In this document: positions 1-8,888 of the stretch, one piece after another
How positions within the stretch are numbered: position 1 is the stretch's first letter
How the letters are laid out: every line of letters starts with the position of its first letter
Source: Algoriphagus sp.
GTDB lineage: Bacteria; Bacteroidota; Bacteroidia; Cytophagales; Cyclobacteriaceae
NCBI RefSeq assembly: GCF_030694375.1
Contig: NZ_JAUXYL010000007.1
Span: 62,001 to 126,000 of the forward strand
Reading direction: 5' to 3'
Length of the DNA stretch: 64,000 nucleotides
Notes under the pieces: model-generated
Seen by the model: only the letters and a program-made list of their open reading frames with translations
Told to the model about the DNA's origin: nothing
Databases searched by the model: none
Position numbers and translations under genes: made by a program

Positions 1-287
1 TTGGCCACTCCCAATCGCTTCTTGAGGAGAAAAAAGGTATAAAAGGGGACTGTTGCAGACAGAATTACACCAAAGATCAATGCGTAAACTATCTCAGAAC
101 TAAAGTCACTATGGGAAAGCTCCTGCCCTCCTTTAAACCCAATCGAAAGCATCAAATAAAGTGCAATAAACTTTGCACTGGTACCTGGTATTTCTAGATC
201 ACTCTTCAGTTTGACCGCAAGAATCCCAAGGATGAAAAACAGCAAACTGGGATTGGTTAAATTGTTAATCAGAATTTGAAAATCCAT
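1..287 (-). CDS. Sodium-dependent bicarbonate transporter family permease (SbtA-like), 3'-truncated
   Basis: The reading frame starts at an ATG at 287 and runs off the left edge, giving 95 codons with no stop. The translation begins MDFQILINNLTNPSLLFFI and continues LGILAVKLKSDLEIP, then an ALYLMLSIGFKGG segment and a further hydrophobic helix. Short helices with the SDLEIP and IGFKGG motifs are typical of the N-terminus of SbtA / DUF897 permeases, which move bicarbonate or another anion with sodium across the inner membrane. Only about a third of the protein is present, so the substrate cannot be judged. It is divergent from fabD across 186 bp of AT-rich DNA. The family assignment is from recognition of the N-terminal sequence. 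Confidence 0.72.
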   Translation of the reverse strand, partial: MDFQILINNLTNPSLLFFILGILAVKLKSDLEIPGTSAKFIALYLMLSIGFKGGQELSHSDFSSEIVYALIFGVILSATVPFYTFFLLKKRLGVA

Positions 288-444
288 GCCGCAAAAGTCC
301 GATGCAGATTTTTATAATTTTTATTTATAATTTATCTGTTAATCATTAATTATTTTTATGAAATAAATTGAAATCAACTTGAAATAATTTCTTGGTTTGA
401 AGCTCCCTGAATAACTCAAGAAAAAGTGAAAAGTAGAAAAGACT

Positions 445-452
445 TATATTTG
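445..452 (+). promoter_or_regulatory. Bacteroidota -7 promoter element for fabD
   Basis: TATATTTG is a perfect match to the Bacteroidota -7 consensus TAnnTTTG and lies 21 bp before the fabD start codon. No clean TTG is seen at the expected -33 position, so the promoter call rests on the -7 box alone. Confidence 0.5.
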
Positions 453-473
453 CCACGAACCAAAAATTAACGA

Positions 474-1349
474 ATGAAAGCATTTGTTTTTCCGGGCCAA
501 GGCGCCCAATTCCCAGGCATGGGGAAGTCACTTTATGAAGAAAACCCTGATGCAAAAGCCCTTTTTGAAAAAGCCAATGAGATTCTGGGGTTTAGGATCA
601 CAGACATCATGTTTGAAGGAACAGATGAAGCGCTCAAGCAAACCAAAGTAACGCAACCGGCTATTTTTCTTCATTCGGTAATCCTCGCTAAAACCACCCC
701 GGGTTTTGCACCGGATATGGTGGCAGGACATTCATTGGGTGAATTTTCAGCACTGGTGGCCAATGGTACCCTTGCATTTGAAGACGGACTTAGACTTGTC
801 TACCAGCGTGCCCTGGCGATGCAGGAAGCCTGTGAAATCAACCCCTCAACTATGGCTGCTATCCTCGGACTGCCTGATGAAAAAGTGGAAGAAATCTGTT
901 CGGAATTCAAGGATGAAATTGTCGTTCCCGCCAATTACAATTGTCCGGGACAGTTGGTGATTTCAGGCTCAATAAAAGGAATTGAAATCGCCTGCGAAAA
1001 AATGAAAGCTGCAGGAGCTAAGCGTGCCTTACCACTACCGGTGGGAGGGGCATTTCACTCCCCACTGATGGAACCTGCCCGAGAAAAACTTCAGAAAGCA
1101 ATCGAGGAAACCCAGTTTTCCACCCCAATCTGTCCCGTCTATCAAAATGTCAGCACTACAGCGGTGTCTGATGTGAATGAAATTAAGAAAAATCTAATCA
1201 TGCAATTGACCGCCCCAGTCAAATGGACGCAGTCGGTTCAAAATATGGTCAATGACGGCGCAACACAGTTTGTCGAATGTGGTCCGGGTAAAGTTCTTCA
1301 GGGTTTGGTGAAAAAAATCCATTCCGAAGCAGAGGTTTCAAGTATCTAA
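474..1349 (+). CDS. fabD: Malonyl-CoA:ACP S-malonyltransferase
   Basis: This cytoplasmic enzyme moves malonyl from CoA to acyl carrier protein for type II fatty-acid synthesis. The 291-residue length is normal for FabD. The N-terminal FPGQGAQFPGMG glycine loop, the nucleophile elbow GHSLGE with Ser87, the substrate-carboxylate Arg112 in YQRALAMQEA, and the catalytic His195 in GGAFHSPLM are all present. The ATG at 474 follows a good -7 box, and a strong terminator lies directly after the stop, so the gene looks monocistronic. It is separated from the rest of the fab genes, at least within this window. Confidence 0.96.
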   Translation: MKAFVFPGQGAQFPGMGKSLYEENPDAKALFEKANEILGFRITDIMFEGTDEALKQTKVTQPAIFLHSVILAKTTPGFAPDMVAGHSLGEFSALVANGTLAFEDGLRLVYQRALAMQEACEINPSTMAAILGLPDEKVEEICSEFKDEIVVPANYNCPGQLVISGSIKGIEIACEKMKAAGAKRALPLPVGGAFHSPLMEPAREKLQKAIEETQFSTPICPVYQNVSTTAVSDVNEIKKNLIMQLTAPVKWTQSVQNMVNDGATQFVECGPGKVLQGLVKKIHSEAEVSSI

Positions 1350-1357
1350 GAACAGTG

Positions 1358-1386
1358 AATCCCGCCTAAGTGGCGGGATTTTTTTT
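1358..1386 (+). terminator. Rho-independent terminator of fabD
   Basis: A perfect 9-bp stem AATCCCGCC/GGCGGGATT with a 5-nt TAAGT loop is followed by a run of T. It begins 8 bp after the fabD stop codon. Confidence 0.9.
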
Positions 1387-1403
1387 GAATAAAAAAAAGG
1401 ATG

Positions 1404-1889
1404 CTATTTTTTCCAGATTTTCACCTTGCTCAAATCATTACATTCTTCGAGCATCCTCAAGGTATTTTTTCCTGAAATCGGATGTTCTTTCTTAGGTAAC
1501 ACCTCAGCCAAAGGAACCAATACAAATCTGCGATCTTCAATAAATGGATGTGGGATTACCAGCTTTCCGGTATTAATAACTTTCTCACCAAAATATAAAA
1601 TATCAATATCCATCGTCCGATCACCCCAAGGCTCCTCTCGGGTTCGACCAAGATCAGTTTCAATTTCCTGAATAATTTCAAGCACTTCTTCAGGCTGCAA
1701 TTCAGTGGAAATTACTGCGATTTGATTTAAAAAATCTCCTTTGGCAACTCCACCCCAAGCTGAGGTTTCAAAGATTTTGGAAACTTTCAGCAATTGAAAA
1801 TGATCATTTAATCCCTCAATGGCACGAAAAAGCAACTTTTCCCGATCACCTTTGTTTCCTCCTAAACTTAACACAACCTCAGTTTGCAT
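1404..1889 (-). CDS. folK: 2-amino-4-hydroxy-6-hydroxymethyldihydropteridine diphosphokinase (HPPK)
   Basis: HPPK transfers pyrophosphate from ATP to the pterin in folate synthesis. The 161-residue protein carries the N-terminal LSLGGNKGDR, the central WGDRTMDIDILYFG with its Mg-binding DxD, and the LVIPHPFIEDRRFVLVPLAE signature. Length is typical of a stand-alone HPPK. It converges on fabD, with the fabD terminator between them, and is divergent from sppA across 68 bp. Confidence 0.95.
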   Translation of the reverse strand: MQTEVVLSLGGNKGDREKLLFRAIEGLNDHFQLLKVSKIFETSAWGGVAKGDFLNQIAVISTELQPEEVLEIIQEIETDLGRTREEPWGDRTMDIDILYFGEKVINTGKLVIPHPFIEDRRFVLVPLAEVLPKKEHPISGKNTLRMLEECNDLSKVKIWKK

Positions 1890-1900
1890 CGCTTGTCACT

Positions 1901-1914
1901 TTTACAATTGTAAA
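1901..1914. promoter_or_regulatory. 14-bp perfect palindrome in the folK/sppA divergent promoter region
   Basis: TTTACAATTGTAAA is an uninterrupted 14-bp palindrome 11 bp upstream of the folK ATG and 43 bp upstream of the sppA ATG. It could be an operator or a chance AT-rich palindrome. No regulator gene is adjacent. Confidence 0.3.
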
Positions 1915-1957
1915 GGTGAATTAAAATGGGCAATTTTCGAGTTCAAATAATACATGT

Positions 1958-3724
1958 ATGAAATTTCTAGGCAATGTACTGGCCGTGATCGTCGGCCTTT
2001 TCATTTTTACCATCCTAAGTACACTCATTTTCTTTGGAATCATCGGAATGATTGCAGCCTCTTCGGATCAAAAAGTGACTGTAAAAGAAAATTCCATTCT
2101 TCATTTGAATTTGAATGGGAGGACCCTCGTAGAAAGAACCGCTGAAGATAAGCTCGATTTGGGCGCATTTGGAAATCCTTTTGGCCGCGATATGAGCGCC
2201 GGTTTGATCAATTTAAAAAGGGCTATTTCTGAAGCTAAAACCAACGAAAGTATCAAAGGAATATACTTGAATGTTGGTCTTATTATGGCAGGTCAGGCAA
2301 ATTTATTGGAACTCAGAGAAGCATTTCTTGACTTCAAAGAATCCGGAAAATTCATCGTCGCCTATGACGAAGCCTACAGCGAAGGGGGTTATTTTTTGGC
2401 TTCCGTTGCAGACGAAATTTACCTGAATCCGCTGGGAGCCATTGATTTCAACGGTTTTTCATCCGAAGGAATATTTCTCAAAGGGCTTTTCGAAAAAGTC
2501 GGAATCAAGCCGGAAGTTTTCCGTGTCGGTGAATTTAAAAGTGCCGTTGAGCCTTTTATTCTGACTAAAATGAGCGAAGAAAACAGACTCCAAACGCAAT
2601 ATTTCCTCGACGATATGAACAATTTGGCAGTTGCACAAATTGCTGAATCCCGTGGAATTGCCTTGGACAGTCTGCAAAAGATCAACAAGGAAATGCTTAT
2701 TCGTAAGCCTCAGGATGCGGTGACTTATAAGCTGGCCACTGCCTTGGCGTATGAAGATCAAGTACATGCCAAGTTGCGTGAAAGATTAGGACTGGAAGAA
2801 GACGATGACATTTCTACAATAAACGCCACAGATCTCGGGTCTGTAGTGAAATCCAAAAATATCACTTCCAAAAACCGCATTGCAGTAATCATAGCCGAAG
2901 GCGACATCGTCGGCGGAAATGCGGAAGGAGTCATCAGTTCTGAAAAGTTTGCAAAGGAAATCCGAAAGGCCAGAAAAGATGATGATATCAAAGCCATTGT
3001 CCTTCGGGTGAATTCCCCAGGAGGCTCCATTGTAGCTTCAGATGTGATCTGGAGAGAGATGACTGAGGCGAAAAAAGCCAAACCCCTGATCGTCTCTATG
3101 GGAGAAGTGGCAGCTTCGGGAGGATATTACATCTCCGCTCCTGCCGACACCATTGTGGCACAGCCTAATACTATTACAGGTTCAATCGGGATTTTCGGCT
3201 TGTGGTTCAATGTCAAAGGATTACTGAACGAAAAACTGGGTGTGACCACGGATGTAGTTAAAACAGGTCAGTTGTCTGATTTCATGAATCCTACGCGTGA
3301 ACTTATGGAAGTCGAAAAGACCATCATTCAGTCAAGCATCGAAGATGGCTATGAGACCTTCATTTCAAGAGTGGCTGAAGGTCGCGGAATGCATCCTGAT
3401 TCAGTGAAGAAAGTGGCTTCAGGGCGTGTTTGGACCGGCACTCAGGCGAAAGAAAGAGGTTTGGTTGATGTACTCGGTGGATTGAATACCGCCATTGAGA
3501 TTGCCGCCGGAAAAATTGATGCAGGAGACGACTATCGCGTAGTGTACTACCCTGCAAAAAAAACATGGTTTGAGGAATTGTTTAGCTCCTTTGGCGATAA
3601 AGTCCAGACCAGAATTTTACAGGCTCAATTGGGAGAAAATTACCAACTGATCGAGAAAGTTAAGCAGCTTCAAAACTACCAGGGTGTTCAAGTGAGAATG
3701 ACTCAGGATATTGTAATTAAGTAA
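1958..3724 (+). CDS. sppA: Signal peptide peptidase SppA, 67-kDa type
   Basis: This membrane-anchored serine protease degrades cleaved signal peptides in the periplasm. The 588-residue length fits the double-domain (67K) form. An N-terminal transmembrane helix spans roughly residues 7-34. The tandem ClpP-like domains provide the general-base Lys194 in GEFKSAVEPF from the first repeat and the nucleophile Ser387 in EVAASGGYYIS from the second. The second repeat also has VNSPGGS. The ATG at 1958 is preferred over an out-of-frame ATG at 1954. A 38-bp palindrome follows the stop at 3 bp. Confidence 0.95.
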   Translation: MKFLGNVLAVIVGLFIFTILSTLIFFGIIGMIAASSDQKVTVKENSILHLNLNGRTLVERTAEDKLDLGAFGNPFGRDMSAGLINLKRAISEAKTNESIKGIYLNVGLIMAGQANLLELREAFLDFKESGKFIVAYDEAYSEGGYFLASVADEIYLNPLGAIDFNGFSSEGIFLKGLFEKVGIKPEVFRVGEFKSAVEPFILTKMSEENRLQTQYFLDDMNNLAVAQIAESRGIALDSLQKINKEMLIRKPQDAVTYKLATALAYEDQVHAKLRERLGLEEDDDISTINATDLGSVVKSKNITSKNRIAVIIAEGDIVGGNAEGVISSEKFAKEIRKARKDDDIKAIVLRVNSPGGSIVASDVIWREMTEAKKAKPLIVSMGEVAASGGYYISAPADTIVAQPNTITGSIGIFGLWFNVKGLLNEKLGVTTDVVKTGQLSDFMNPTRELMEVEKTIIQSSIEDGYETFISRVAEGRGMHPDSVKKVASGRVWTGTQAKERGLVDVLGGLNTAIEIAAGKIDAGDDYRVVYYPAKKTWFEELFSSFGDKVQTRILQAQLGENYQLIEKVKQLQNYQGVQVRMTQDIVIK

Positions 3725-3726
3725 AC

Positions 3727-3764
3727 GAGAACTCTCCAAGGGTCTAGACCCTTGGAGAGTTCTC
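3727..3764. terminator. 38-bp perfect palindrome after sppA, probable terminator or REP-like hairpin
   Basis: The arms (19 bp each, no loop bases) begin GAGAACTCTCCAAGGG and fold on a central TCTAGA. There is no downstream T-run, so an intrinsic terminator is less certain than a stable 3' hairpin. It resembles in design the palindromes at 5630 and 5717. Confidence 0.6.
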
Positions 3765-3807
3765 TATCTATCGCCCTCGAAAGGACTCAATTCTCCTGAA
3801 GGTTTTT

Positions 3808-4701
3808 TTATTGCTTTTGAAGTAAAATCTTCCAGGCCAAATTCACATTGCCGGCCTCCAACTCTTCTTTTGCACGGAGGTGAAGGTGGTCAATCCAAGA
3901 CTCCGGATCATTTTTAAACCGAATTCGCATTTCCCGGATTTCTTCTGAACTCGAAAACTCACTGACTTCATCTTCGGTCGGTAATTCCATCACATTGCCC
4001 AGTCTGCCCAAGTTGTTCCCGGTCAAAATAGGACTGTTTCGGATCTCTCCCGGAATCTGATCTACCCCAATCCCGAGATTTGTAAGCGGTTTGGGGATCT
4101 GAAAAAGCGAATCCGGAGTGATTCTTGAATACCAACTTCCGCCCAACCTTGCCACAGGACTTAACTTGAACGGGTCGATGGCTCCTTTTTCATCCAAAAT
4201 AGATTCATTGATGTGAATGGCAATGACCTCACAGATGACAAGATTTCCTGCACCGCCACAAGAACCTAAGGACTTCACTTCATTCACTTTGCATTCCAAG
4301 GCAACCGCCGCTTCTTTTACTCGTGGGGGAGCAATTAAATTCGACTTGACTGGAGTAAGTCCTGCTTTTTCAAATTCATTCACCCCTTTTGGATATTCGG
4401 TACTGGCCAATGACATCTGCTCTACCCGATCGAAACCGACGATATGAATCACCACTTCGGGAACTTCCAGGACATTTTCGAGCGTGTGCTTGGTCGAATT
4501 ATCCCGCACTCTTCGGGAGGGCGAAAAAATCAGAATCGGAGGATTGGCACTGAACATGTTGAAAAAACTAAACGGGCTCAGATTCACGTTTCCAGCTTTG
4601 TCCACTGTACTTGCGAAAGCTATTGGTCGGGGTGTCACTGCACCCTGAAGTAAATTCTGGACTTCGGCAGTACTCAGGTCTTTTGGATAAAAGGTTTTCA
4701 T
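3808..4701 (-). CDS. Flavin reductase family (DIM6/NTAB) FMN-binding protein
   Basis: The 297-residue protein has the flavin-reductase split-barrel fold: GAVTPRPIAFASTVDKAGNVNLSPFSFF is followed by the NPPILIFSP strand and a glycine-rich GAGNLVICEV segment. Members bind FMN and reduce flavins or act as FMN-dependent oxidoreductases, and bacteroidete versions of this length carry an extra C-terminal segment of unknown use (here about residues 210-297, acidic and helical). There is no signal peptide, so it is cytoplasmic. It is divergent from the endonuclease-fold gene at 4765. The substrate cannot be told from sequence. Confidence 0.85.
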   Translation of the reverse strand: MKTFYPKDLSTAEVQNLLQGAVTPRPIAFASTVDKAGNVNLSPFSFFNMFSANPPILIFSPSRRVRDNSTKHTLENVLEVPEVVIHIVGFDRVEQMSLASTEYPKGVNEFEKAGLTPVKSNLIAPPRVKEAAVALECKVNEVKSLGSCGGAGNLVICEVIAIHINESILDEKGAIDPFKLSPVARLGGSWYSRITPDSLFQIPKPLTNLGIGVDQIPGEIRNSPILTGNNLGRLGNVMELPTEDEVSEFSSSEEIREMRIRFKNDPESWIDHLHLRAKEELEAGNVNLAWKILLQKQ

Positions 4702-4764
4702 ATATTCAATTTACCATGCAACTTTAAACAGTTAAGTCATTTTCCACGAAATAGTTCCTGATTT

Positions 4765-5613
4765 ATGTTTCAAAAGTCATTTTCCACCCTGTTGTTGACA
4801 ATCACCCTGATTTTTGGTTTTTCAGAAAATATGCTGGCACAAAGTCACCGGATCGCCACATTCAACATTCGCTGGGATAATCCCGGAGATGAGGGAAATC
4901 TCTGGAAAGACCGATTGCCTCATGTGGTAGGCCTGATCCAATTCCACCAAATCAGCCTGTTTGGGACGCAGGAAACGCTTGTCAATCAATTAAAACAAAT
5001 CAATGAGGGATTGGGCTACTTATCAATCGGAGTCGGACGGGATGATGGGAAGGAAAAAGGAGAATTCTCCCCCATTCACTATGATCCCAAACAGTATCAG
5101 CTGGAAGATTCGGGTACTTTTTGGCTTTCTCCCACCCCTGACAGTCCGAGCAAAGGATGGGATGCCGCCCTCAACAGAATCTGTACCTGGGGCAGATTCA
5201 AAGATAAGAAGGGTAAAAAATTCTACGTCTTCAATGTCCACTACGATCATATCGGTCAGCAGGCTCGGGAAGAAAGCAGCAAACTTCTTGTCGCCAAAGT
5301 CAAAGAAATCAACACCAAAAATCTTCCTGTCATCCTGATGGGGGATTTTAATGTCACACCGGAGAATCCGGCTTATGCTACTATCACCTCAGATCCAAGC
5401 TGGGAAGATGCCCGATTGGTTTCGAAACTTCCCTCCTACGGTCCAAAAGGGACTTTCAATAGCTTTGATTGGAACAAAATGCCTGATGGGATCATCGATC
5501 ATATCTTTATTCAGGGAAAAATACAGGTCATCAGGCATGGGATTCTGACAGACAATTATGGAAAAAAATACCCTTCGGATCACTTTCCGGTGATGGCCGA
5601 AGTGGTTTTTTAA
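4765..5613 (+). CDS. Secreted endonuclease/exonuclease/phosphatase-fold hydrolase
   Basis: The 282-residue protein starts with a signal peptide ending near MLAQ-S (residues 1-26). The EEP metal-dependent phosphodiesterase core follows: FNIRW with Asn34, the metal-binding Glu70 in GTQET, the VHYDHIG histidine, MGDFNVTP, and the terminal SDHFPV histidine. All catalytic blocks are present. The family includes nucleases, sphingomyelinases and phosphoinositide phosphatases; export suggests an extracellular or periplasmic phosphodiester substrate, but the specificity is open. It converges on pgk with a shared bidirectional terminator. Confidence 0.88.
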   Translation: MFQKSFSTLLLTITLIFGFSENMLAQSHRIATFNIRWDNPGDEGNLWKDRLPHVVGLIQFHQISLFGTQETLVNQLKQINEGLGYLSIGVGRDDGKEKGEFSPIHYDPKQYQLEDSGTFWLSPTPDSPSKGWDAALNRICTWGRFKDKKGKKFYVFNVHYDHIGQQAREESSKLLVAKVKEINTKNLPVILMGDFNVTPENPAYATITSDPSWEDARLVSKLPSYGPKGTFNSFDWNKMPDGIIDHIFIQGKIQVIRHGILTDNYGKKYPSDHFPVMAEVVF

Positions 5614-5629
5614 ACTATCCCGGAATTAT

Positions 5630-5664
5630 AAACTTTTCCAAAGTTCAAAACTTTGGAAAAGTTT
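5630..5664. repeat. Intergenic palindrome (16-bp arms)
   Basis: AAACTTTTCCAAAGTT and its reverse complement are separated by 3 nt. It lies 17 bp after the stop of the hydrolase gene. The arm layout echoes the palindrome at 3727 although the bases differ. Confidence 0.7.
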
Positions 5665-5678
5665 TATAAGCTAAAAAC

Positions 5679-5710
5679 AAAAAAGTCCCGCCCGAAAGCG
5701 AGACTTTTTT
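5679..5710. terminator. Bidirectional terminator between the 4765 hydrolase and pgk
   Basis: AAAAAAGTCCCGC and GCGAGACTTTTTT form a stem with one C-A mismatch and a CCGAAA loop, flanked by A and T runs so that it can act on both strands. It serves the converging genes. Confidence 0.85.
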
Positions 5711-5716
5711 TATTCC

Positions 5717-5731
5717 AGACCTGACAGGTCT
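5717..5731. repeat. Short palindrome AGACCTG-A-CAGGTCT
   Basis: Perfect 7-bp arms with a single central base lie 13 bp beyond the pgk stop codon. The sequence type is a common intergenic palindrome in Bacteroidota genomes, from general familiarity rather than a search. Confidence 0.55.
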
Positions 5732-5743
5732 ATTGGTGACAAA

Positions 5744-6943
5744 TCACTCCGCCAAAGCCGCAACACCAGGAAGCACTTTGCCTTCCATATGTTCAAGCAA
5801 TGCGCCACCGCCTGTAGAGACATAGGAAACCTGATCGGTGTAACCGAATTTATTCACTGCAGCAGCCGAATCACCACCACCGATCAACGAGAAAGCTCCA
5901 TTTCGGGTAGCTTCAGCCACATACTCTGCGATTGCTTTGGTTCCCTTGTCAAAAGACTCCATTTCAAAAACACCCATCGGACCGTTCCAAAGTACAGTTT
6001 TGGACTCCAAAATTGTTTTTCCGAAGAGTTCACGGGTTTTTGGCCCGATATCCAAACCCATCCATCCATCAGGAATTTCACCGCTGTTGGCCATACCCTG
6101 ATTGGCTGTATTTGAAAAGTCATCGGCAATCACCGTATCCAAAGGAAGAATCAGATTCACTCCTTTAGCCTTTGCTTTTTCCATCAACTCCAATACAAAA
6201 TCCATCTTATCAGCTTCCAAAAGGGAATTACCGATTGATCCGCCTTGCGCTTTTGCAAACGTATAAGACATGCCGCCTCCGATGATCAAATTATCCACCA
6301 CGTCCAACAGACGCTCAATGATCAGAATCTTATCGGCGATTTTGGCCCCGCCCATAATAGCAGTGTAAGGTCGCTCCGGATTGCCCAAAACTTTATCAGC
6401 ATTCGTCAATTCCGATTCCATCAGGTATCCAGCCACTTTGTCTTTGAAAAACTCCGCAATCACCGCTGTGGAAGCATGCGCTCTATGAGCAGTTCCGAAG
6501 GCGTCATTCACATAGACATCGCCCAGTTTCGCCAACTTCCCAGCAAAATCTTTATCACCCTTTTCTTCCTCTTTGTAGAATCGAAGATTTTCCAGCAACA
6601 ATACTTCTCCTGCCTTCAAAGCTGCGGCTTTACTTTCCGCCTCTGCTCCGATACAATCAGACGAAAACTGAACCGGAGTTCCCAATGCCGCTTCAACAGC
6701 TGAAATGATGTGTTTTAAGGAATATTTTTCCTCAGGACCTCCTTTGGGGCGACCCAAGTGAGACATCAGAATGGCTGAGCCTCCATCGTTCAGGATTTTT
6801 TTGATACTGGGCACTGCTGCCTGAATTCTGGTATCATCAGAAACGGTGAAATCTTCATTCAAAGGGACATTGAAGTCCACTCGGACAAGGGCTTTTTTAC
6901 CTGCAAAACTCAGGCTATCGACATTTTTTACGGTAGAACTCAT
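5744..6943 (-). CDS. pgk: Phosphoglycerate kinase
   Basis: This glycolytic enzyme converts 1,3-bisphosphoglycerate and ADP to 3-phosphoglycerate and ATP. The 399 residues match the usual length. Visible signatures are RVDFNVPL near the start, the SHLGRPKG substrate loop, [25 protein letters not shown] and the C-terminal [10 protein letters not shown] nucleotide loop. The ATG at 6943 follows a short AT-rich leader. It converges with the hydrolase at 4765. Confidence 0.97.
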   Translation of the reverse strand: MSSTVKNVDSLSFAGKKALVRVDFNVPLNEDFTVSDDTRIQAAVPSIKKILNDGGSAILMSHLGRPKGGPEEKYSLKHIISAVEAALGTPVQFSSDCIGAEAESKAAALKAGEVLLLENLRFYKEEEKGDKDFAGKLAKLGDVYVNDAFGTAHRAHASTAVIAEFFKDKVAGYLMESELTNADKVLGNPERPYTAIMGGAKIADKILIIERLLDVVDNLIIGGGMSYTFAKAQGGSIGNSLLEADKMDFVLELMEKAKAKGVNLILPLDTVIADDFSNTANQGMANSGEIPDGWMGLDIGPKTRELFGKTILESKTVLWNGPMGVFEMESFDKGTKAIAEYVAEATRNGAFSLIGGGDSAAAVNKFGYTDQVSYVSTGGGALLEHMEGKVLPGVAALAE

Positions 6944-7080
6944 AGGATTTGTTTAATGGGTTTTGAAAGATTCCTCTTAAAAAGAGCCTGAATTTAAGCC
7001 AATTTCGGGCAAAATCCGGCCATTTCTAATGATCAATTTGGGAATTCTTTGAATTTGGATTTCGTAATCGATTGTTTTGA

Positions 7081-7182
7081 TTGAAATATTGAAAAATTCA
7101 AAAATTGAAAAATTGCAAATTGAAAACTGAGACAGCAAACTTCACTAGGCTTCGACTTTTTTCACACTGAGCGAAGTCGAAG
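7081..7182. repeat. Low-complexity tract plus CTTCGACTT inverted repeat
   Basis: The first half repeats the words ATTGAAAAATT and TTCAAAAATTG. The second half has CTTCGACTT (7150-7158) and AAGTCGAAG (7174-7182) around an ACTGAGCG core, a type of intergenic repeat familiar from Bacteroidota. It lies between pgk (5' side) and sua5 (3' side). Confidence 0.5.
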
Positions 7183-7201
7183 TGTCAGCCTGACAAACTG
7201 A

Positions 7202-8164
7202 TCACTTAACAGCCGCTCTTCTCAGCCGGTCATTGATCGCCCTACCAAGCCCAACCTCAGGCAGCAATTCAGCCAAAATCACAGCTGAATTTCCTTCATC
7301 CAGCTTTCGCATGGCTGCAAAAAGGTTTTGCGCAGCTTCGTGAAGGTTTTTATTTGGGCTTAAGGCAATCTGATTTCCTGGTAAGATCCCGGGGAAATAA
7401 TCAGAATAGCTCAGGACGGCGAAATTGCTTTTTGCCTCTATATTTTCAGCTATCAATTGCCTCAGATCCCCTAAAATAAAAGGTTTTCTAGGCGCGTAAT
7501 GACTTTCCAGAAGTCCGGGAGCCTGAGGGTTGCTTGAACTATGATCCTTTATTTTGACCGGGCCGACGAGCTTTTCGATTGCTGCTATTTCCAAACCACC
7601 CAATCGATAGACTGCAATTTCATCTTCCTCCAAGCCCACAATCGTGCTTTCCAAACCCACTTCACAAACACCCCCGTCGAGAATATAAGGAATCTTTTCA
7701 CCCAACTGAGCGGCCACATGTGAGGGAGAAGTGGGACTGATGTATCCAAATGGATTGGCGCTCGGAGCAGCCAGAGGGAAATCAAGTGATTCCAGCAGAG
7801 CCAATGTCAGCGGATGCTTCGGTACCCGAACAGCCACCCGATCCAAACCCGATGTCACCAAATCGGGCACAATCGGCTTCCGGGGCAAAAGCAAAGTCAA
7901 TGGCCCGGGCCAAAAATTTTCTGCCAGCATTTTAAGCTTTTCAGGAAAGGATGCCACAAAATCCTCTACACGCTCAATCGAGGAAGTATGCAGGATCAAT
8001 GGGTCAAATGAGGGGCGGTTTTTGGTTTCAAAAATCAAGGCCACAGCTTCCGAATCCAGTGCATTTCCGGCCAGTCCATAGACCGTTTCCGTTGGAATTG
8101 CCACCAGCTTTCCTTTCTGAAGCAGAAGTTTTGCCTTTACGATATCTTTCCCGATTTCAGCCAT
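7202..8164 (-). CDS. sua5: L-threonylcarbamoyladenylate synthase (Sua5/TsaC)
   Basis: This enzyme makes threonylcarbamoyl-AMP from threonine, bicarbonate and ATP for the t6A37 modification of ANN-decoding tRNAs. The 320-residue length is the two-domain Sua5 form. The N-terminal YrdC domain shows KGKLVAIPTETVYGLAG, KNRPSFDPLI, FWPGPLTLLL, VAVRVPKHP and APSANPFGYISPT. The C-terminal Sua5 domain starts after the linker with APGLLESHYAPRKP. The ATG at 8164 abuts the stop of the TPR lipoprotein gene, so they are probably cotranscribed. Confidence 0.94.
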   Translation of the reverse strand: MAEIGKDIVKAKLLLQKGKLVAIPTETVYGLAGNALDSEAVALIFETKNRPSFDPLILHTSSIERVEDFVASFPEKLKMLAENFWPGPLTLLLPRKPIVPDLVTSGLDRVAVRVPKHPLTLALLESLDFPLAAPSANPFGYISPTSPSHVAAQLGEKIPYILDGGVCEVGLESTIVGLEEDEIAVYRLGGLEIAAIEKLVGPVKIKDHSSSNPQAPGLLESHYAPRKPFILGDLRQLIAENIEAKSNFAVLSYSDYFPGILPGNQIALSPNKNLHEAAQNLFAAMRKLDEGNSAVILAELLPEVGLGRAINDRLRRAAVK

Positions 8165-8872
8165 TTAATCACAAAAATCTGTAATCCAAGTCTGTGCCTC
8201 GGCATAGCCCAGCGAAAGCGCCATTTTCAAATCTGCACAGCCTTCATTTTTTTGACCCAAAGCACTCATTCGGGTCACCCCAAGCAGGTAGTAGGCTTCT
8301 GCATTTTTAGGGTCGAGATTTACGGTATTGGTAAGGGATTCCAAACCATGTATCGGATCGTTCATTCCCAATTCGGCTTTCGCTTTTCTGAATTGAGCCT
8401 CTGCTTGGTTTGGATTGTTTTGAAGTACGGTCTGAAAATCCAATAGCGCATCTTCGTACTCTTCCATATTCAGGAGTGCTGTCCCCCGATTGAAATAAAT
8501 ATCTGTTTGCGTTGCATCCAATGCCGTGGCAATATTGAAATCTGCGAGCGCGGCTTTGTAGTTTTCCTGCTCCATTTTGGCATTTCCGCGATTAAACCAA
8601 GCCTTGTAACTGGTGGAATCGGCCCGAATCGCCAAATCAAAAACAGGAATTGCTTCCTGAATTTTCCCTTGCTGAAAAAGTGCGACGCCTTTTGCATTTA
8701 AGGCGGTAGCATTGGTTGGATTTTTCTCCAAAAGCTGATCAAAATAAGTCACCGCCTCTGGCCAAGCTTGCGTATCCATTTTTTCCAGTCCCACTTTCAG
8801 CAATTCTTCCTCAGTAGGGCTACAGGCGAAAAGGCTCACACAAAGTAAACCCAAAATCCAAAGTCGTTTCAC
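8165..8872 (-). CDS. Tetratricopeptide-repeat lipoprotein
   Basis: Starting from a GTG at 8872, the product begins MKRLWILGLLCVSLFAC, a clean lipoprotein signal with the lipidated Cys at position 17. A TTG at 8890 would add six residues but spoils the compact signal peptide. At least five TPR units follow, with typical A-x-x-x-x-G/F-N-A/R-G patterns (ALNAKGVALFQQGK, AWFNRGNAKMEQENY, IYFNRGTALLNMEEY, AEAQFRKAKAELG, AYYLLGVTRMSALG). TPR proteins scaffold protein contacts; its partner is unknown. It sits directly upstream of sua5. Confidence 0.85.
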   Translation of the reverse strand: MKRLWILGLLCVSLFACSPTEEELLKVGLEKMDTQAWPEAVTYFDQLLEKNPTNATALNAKGVALFQQGKIQEAIPVFDLAIRADSTSYKAWFNRGNAKMEQENYKAALADFNIATALDATQTDIYFNRGTALLNMEEYEDALLDFQTVLQNNPNQAEAQFRKAKAELGMNDPIHGLESLTNTVNLDPKNAEAYYLLGVTRMSALGQKNEGCADLKMALSLGYAEAQTWITDFCD

Positions 8873-8888
8873 AGTATAAATTTTCGGC

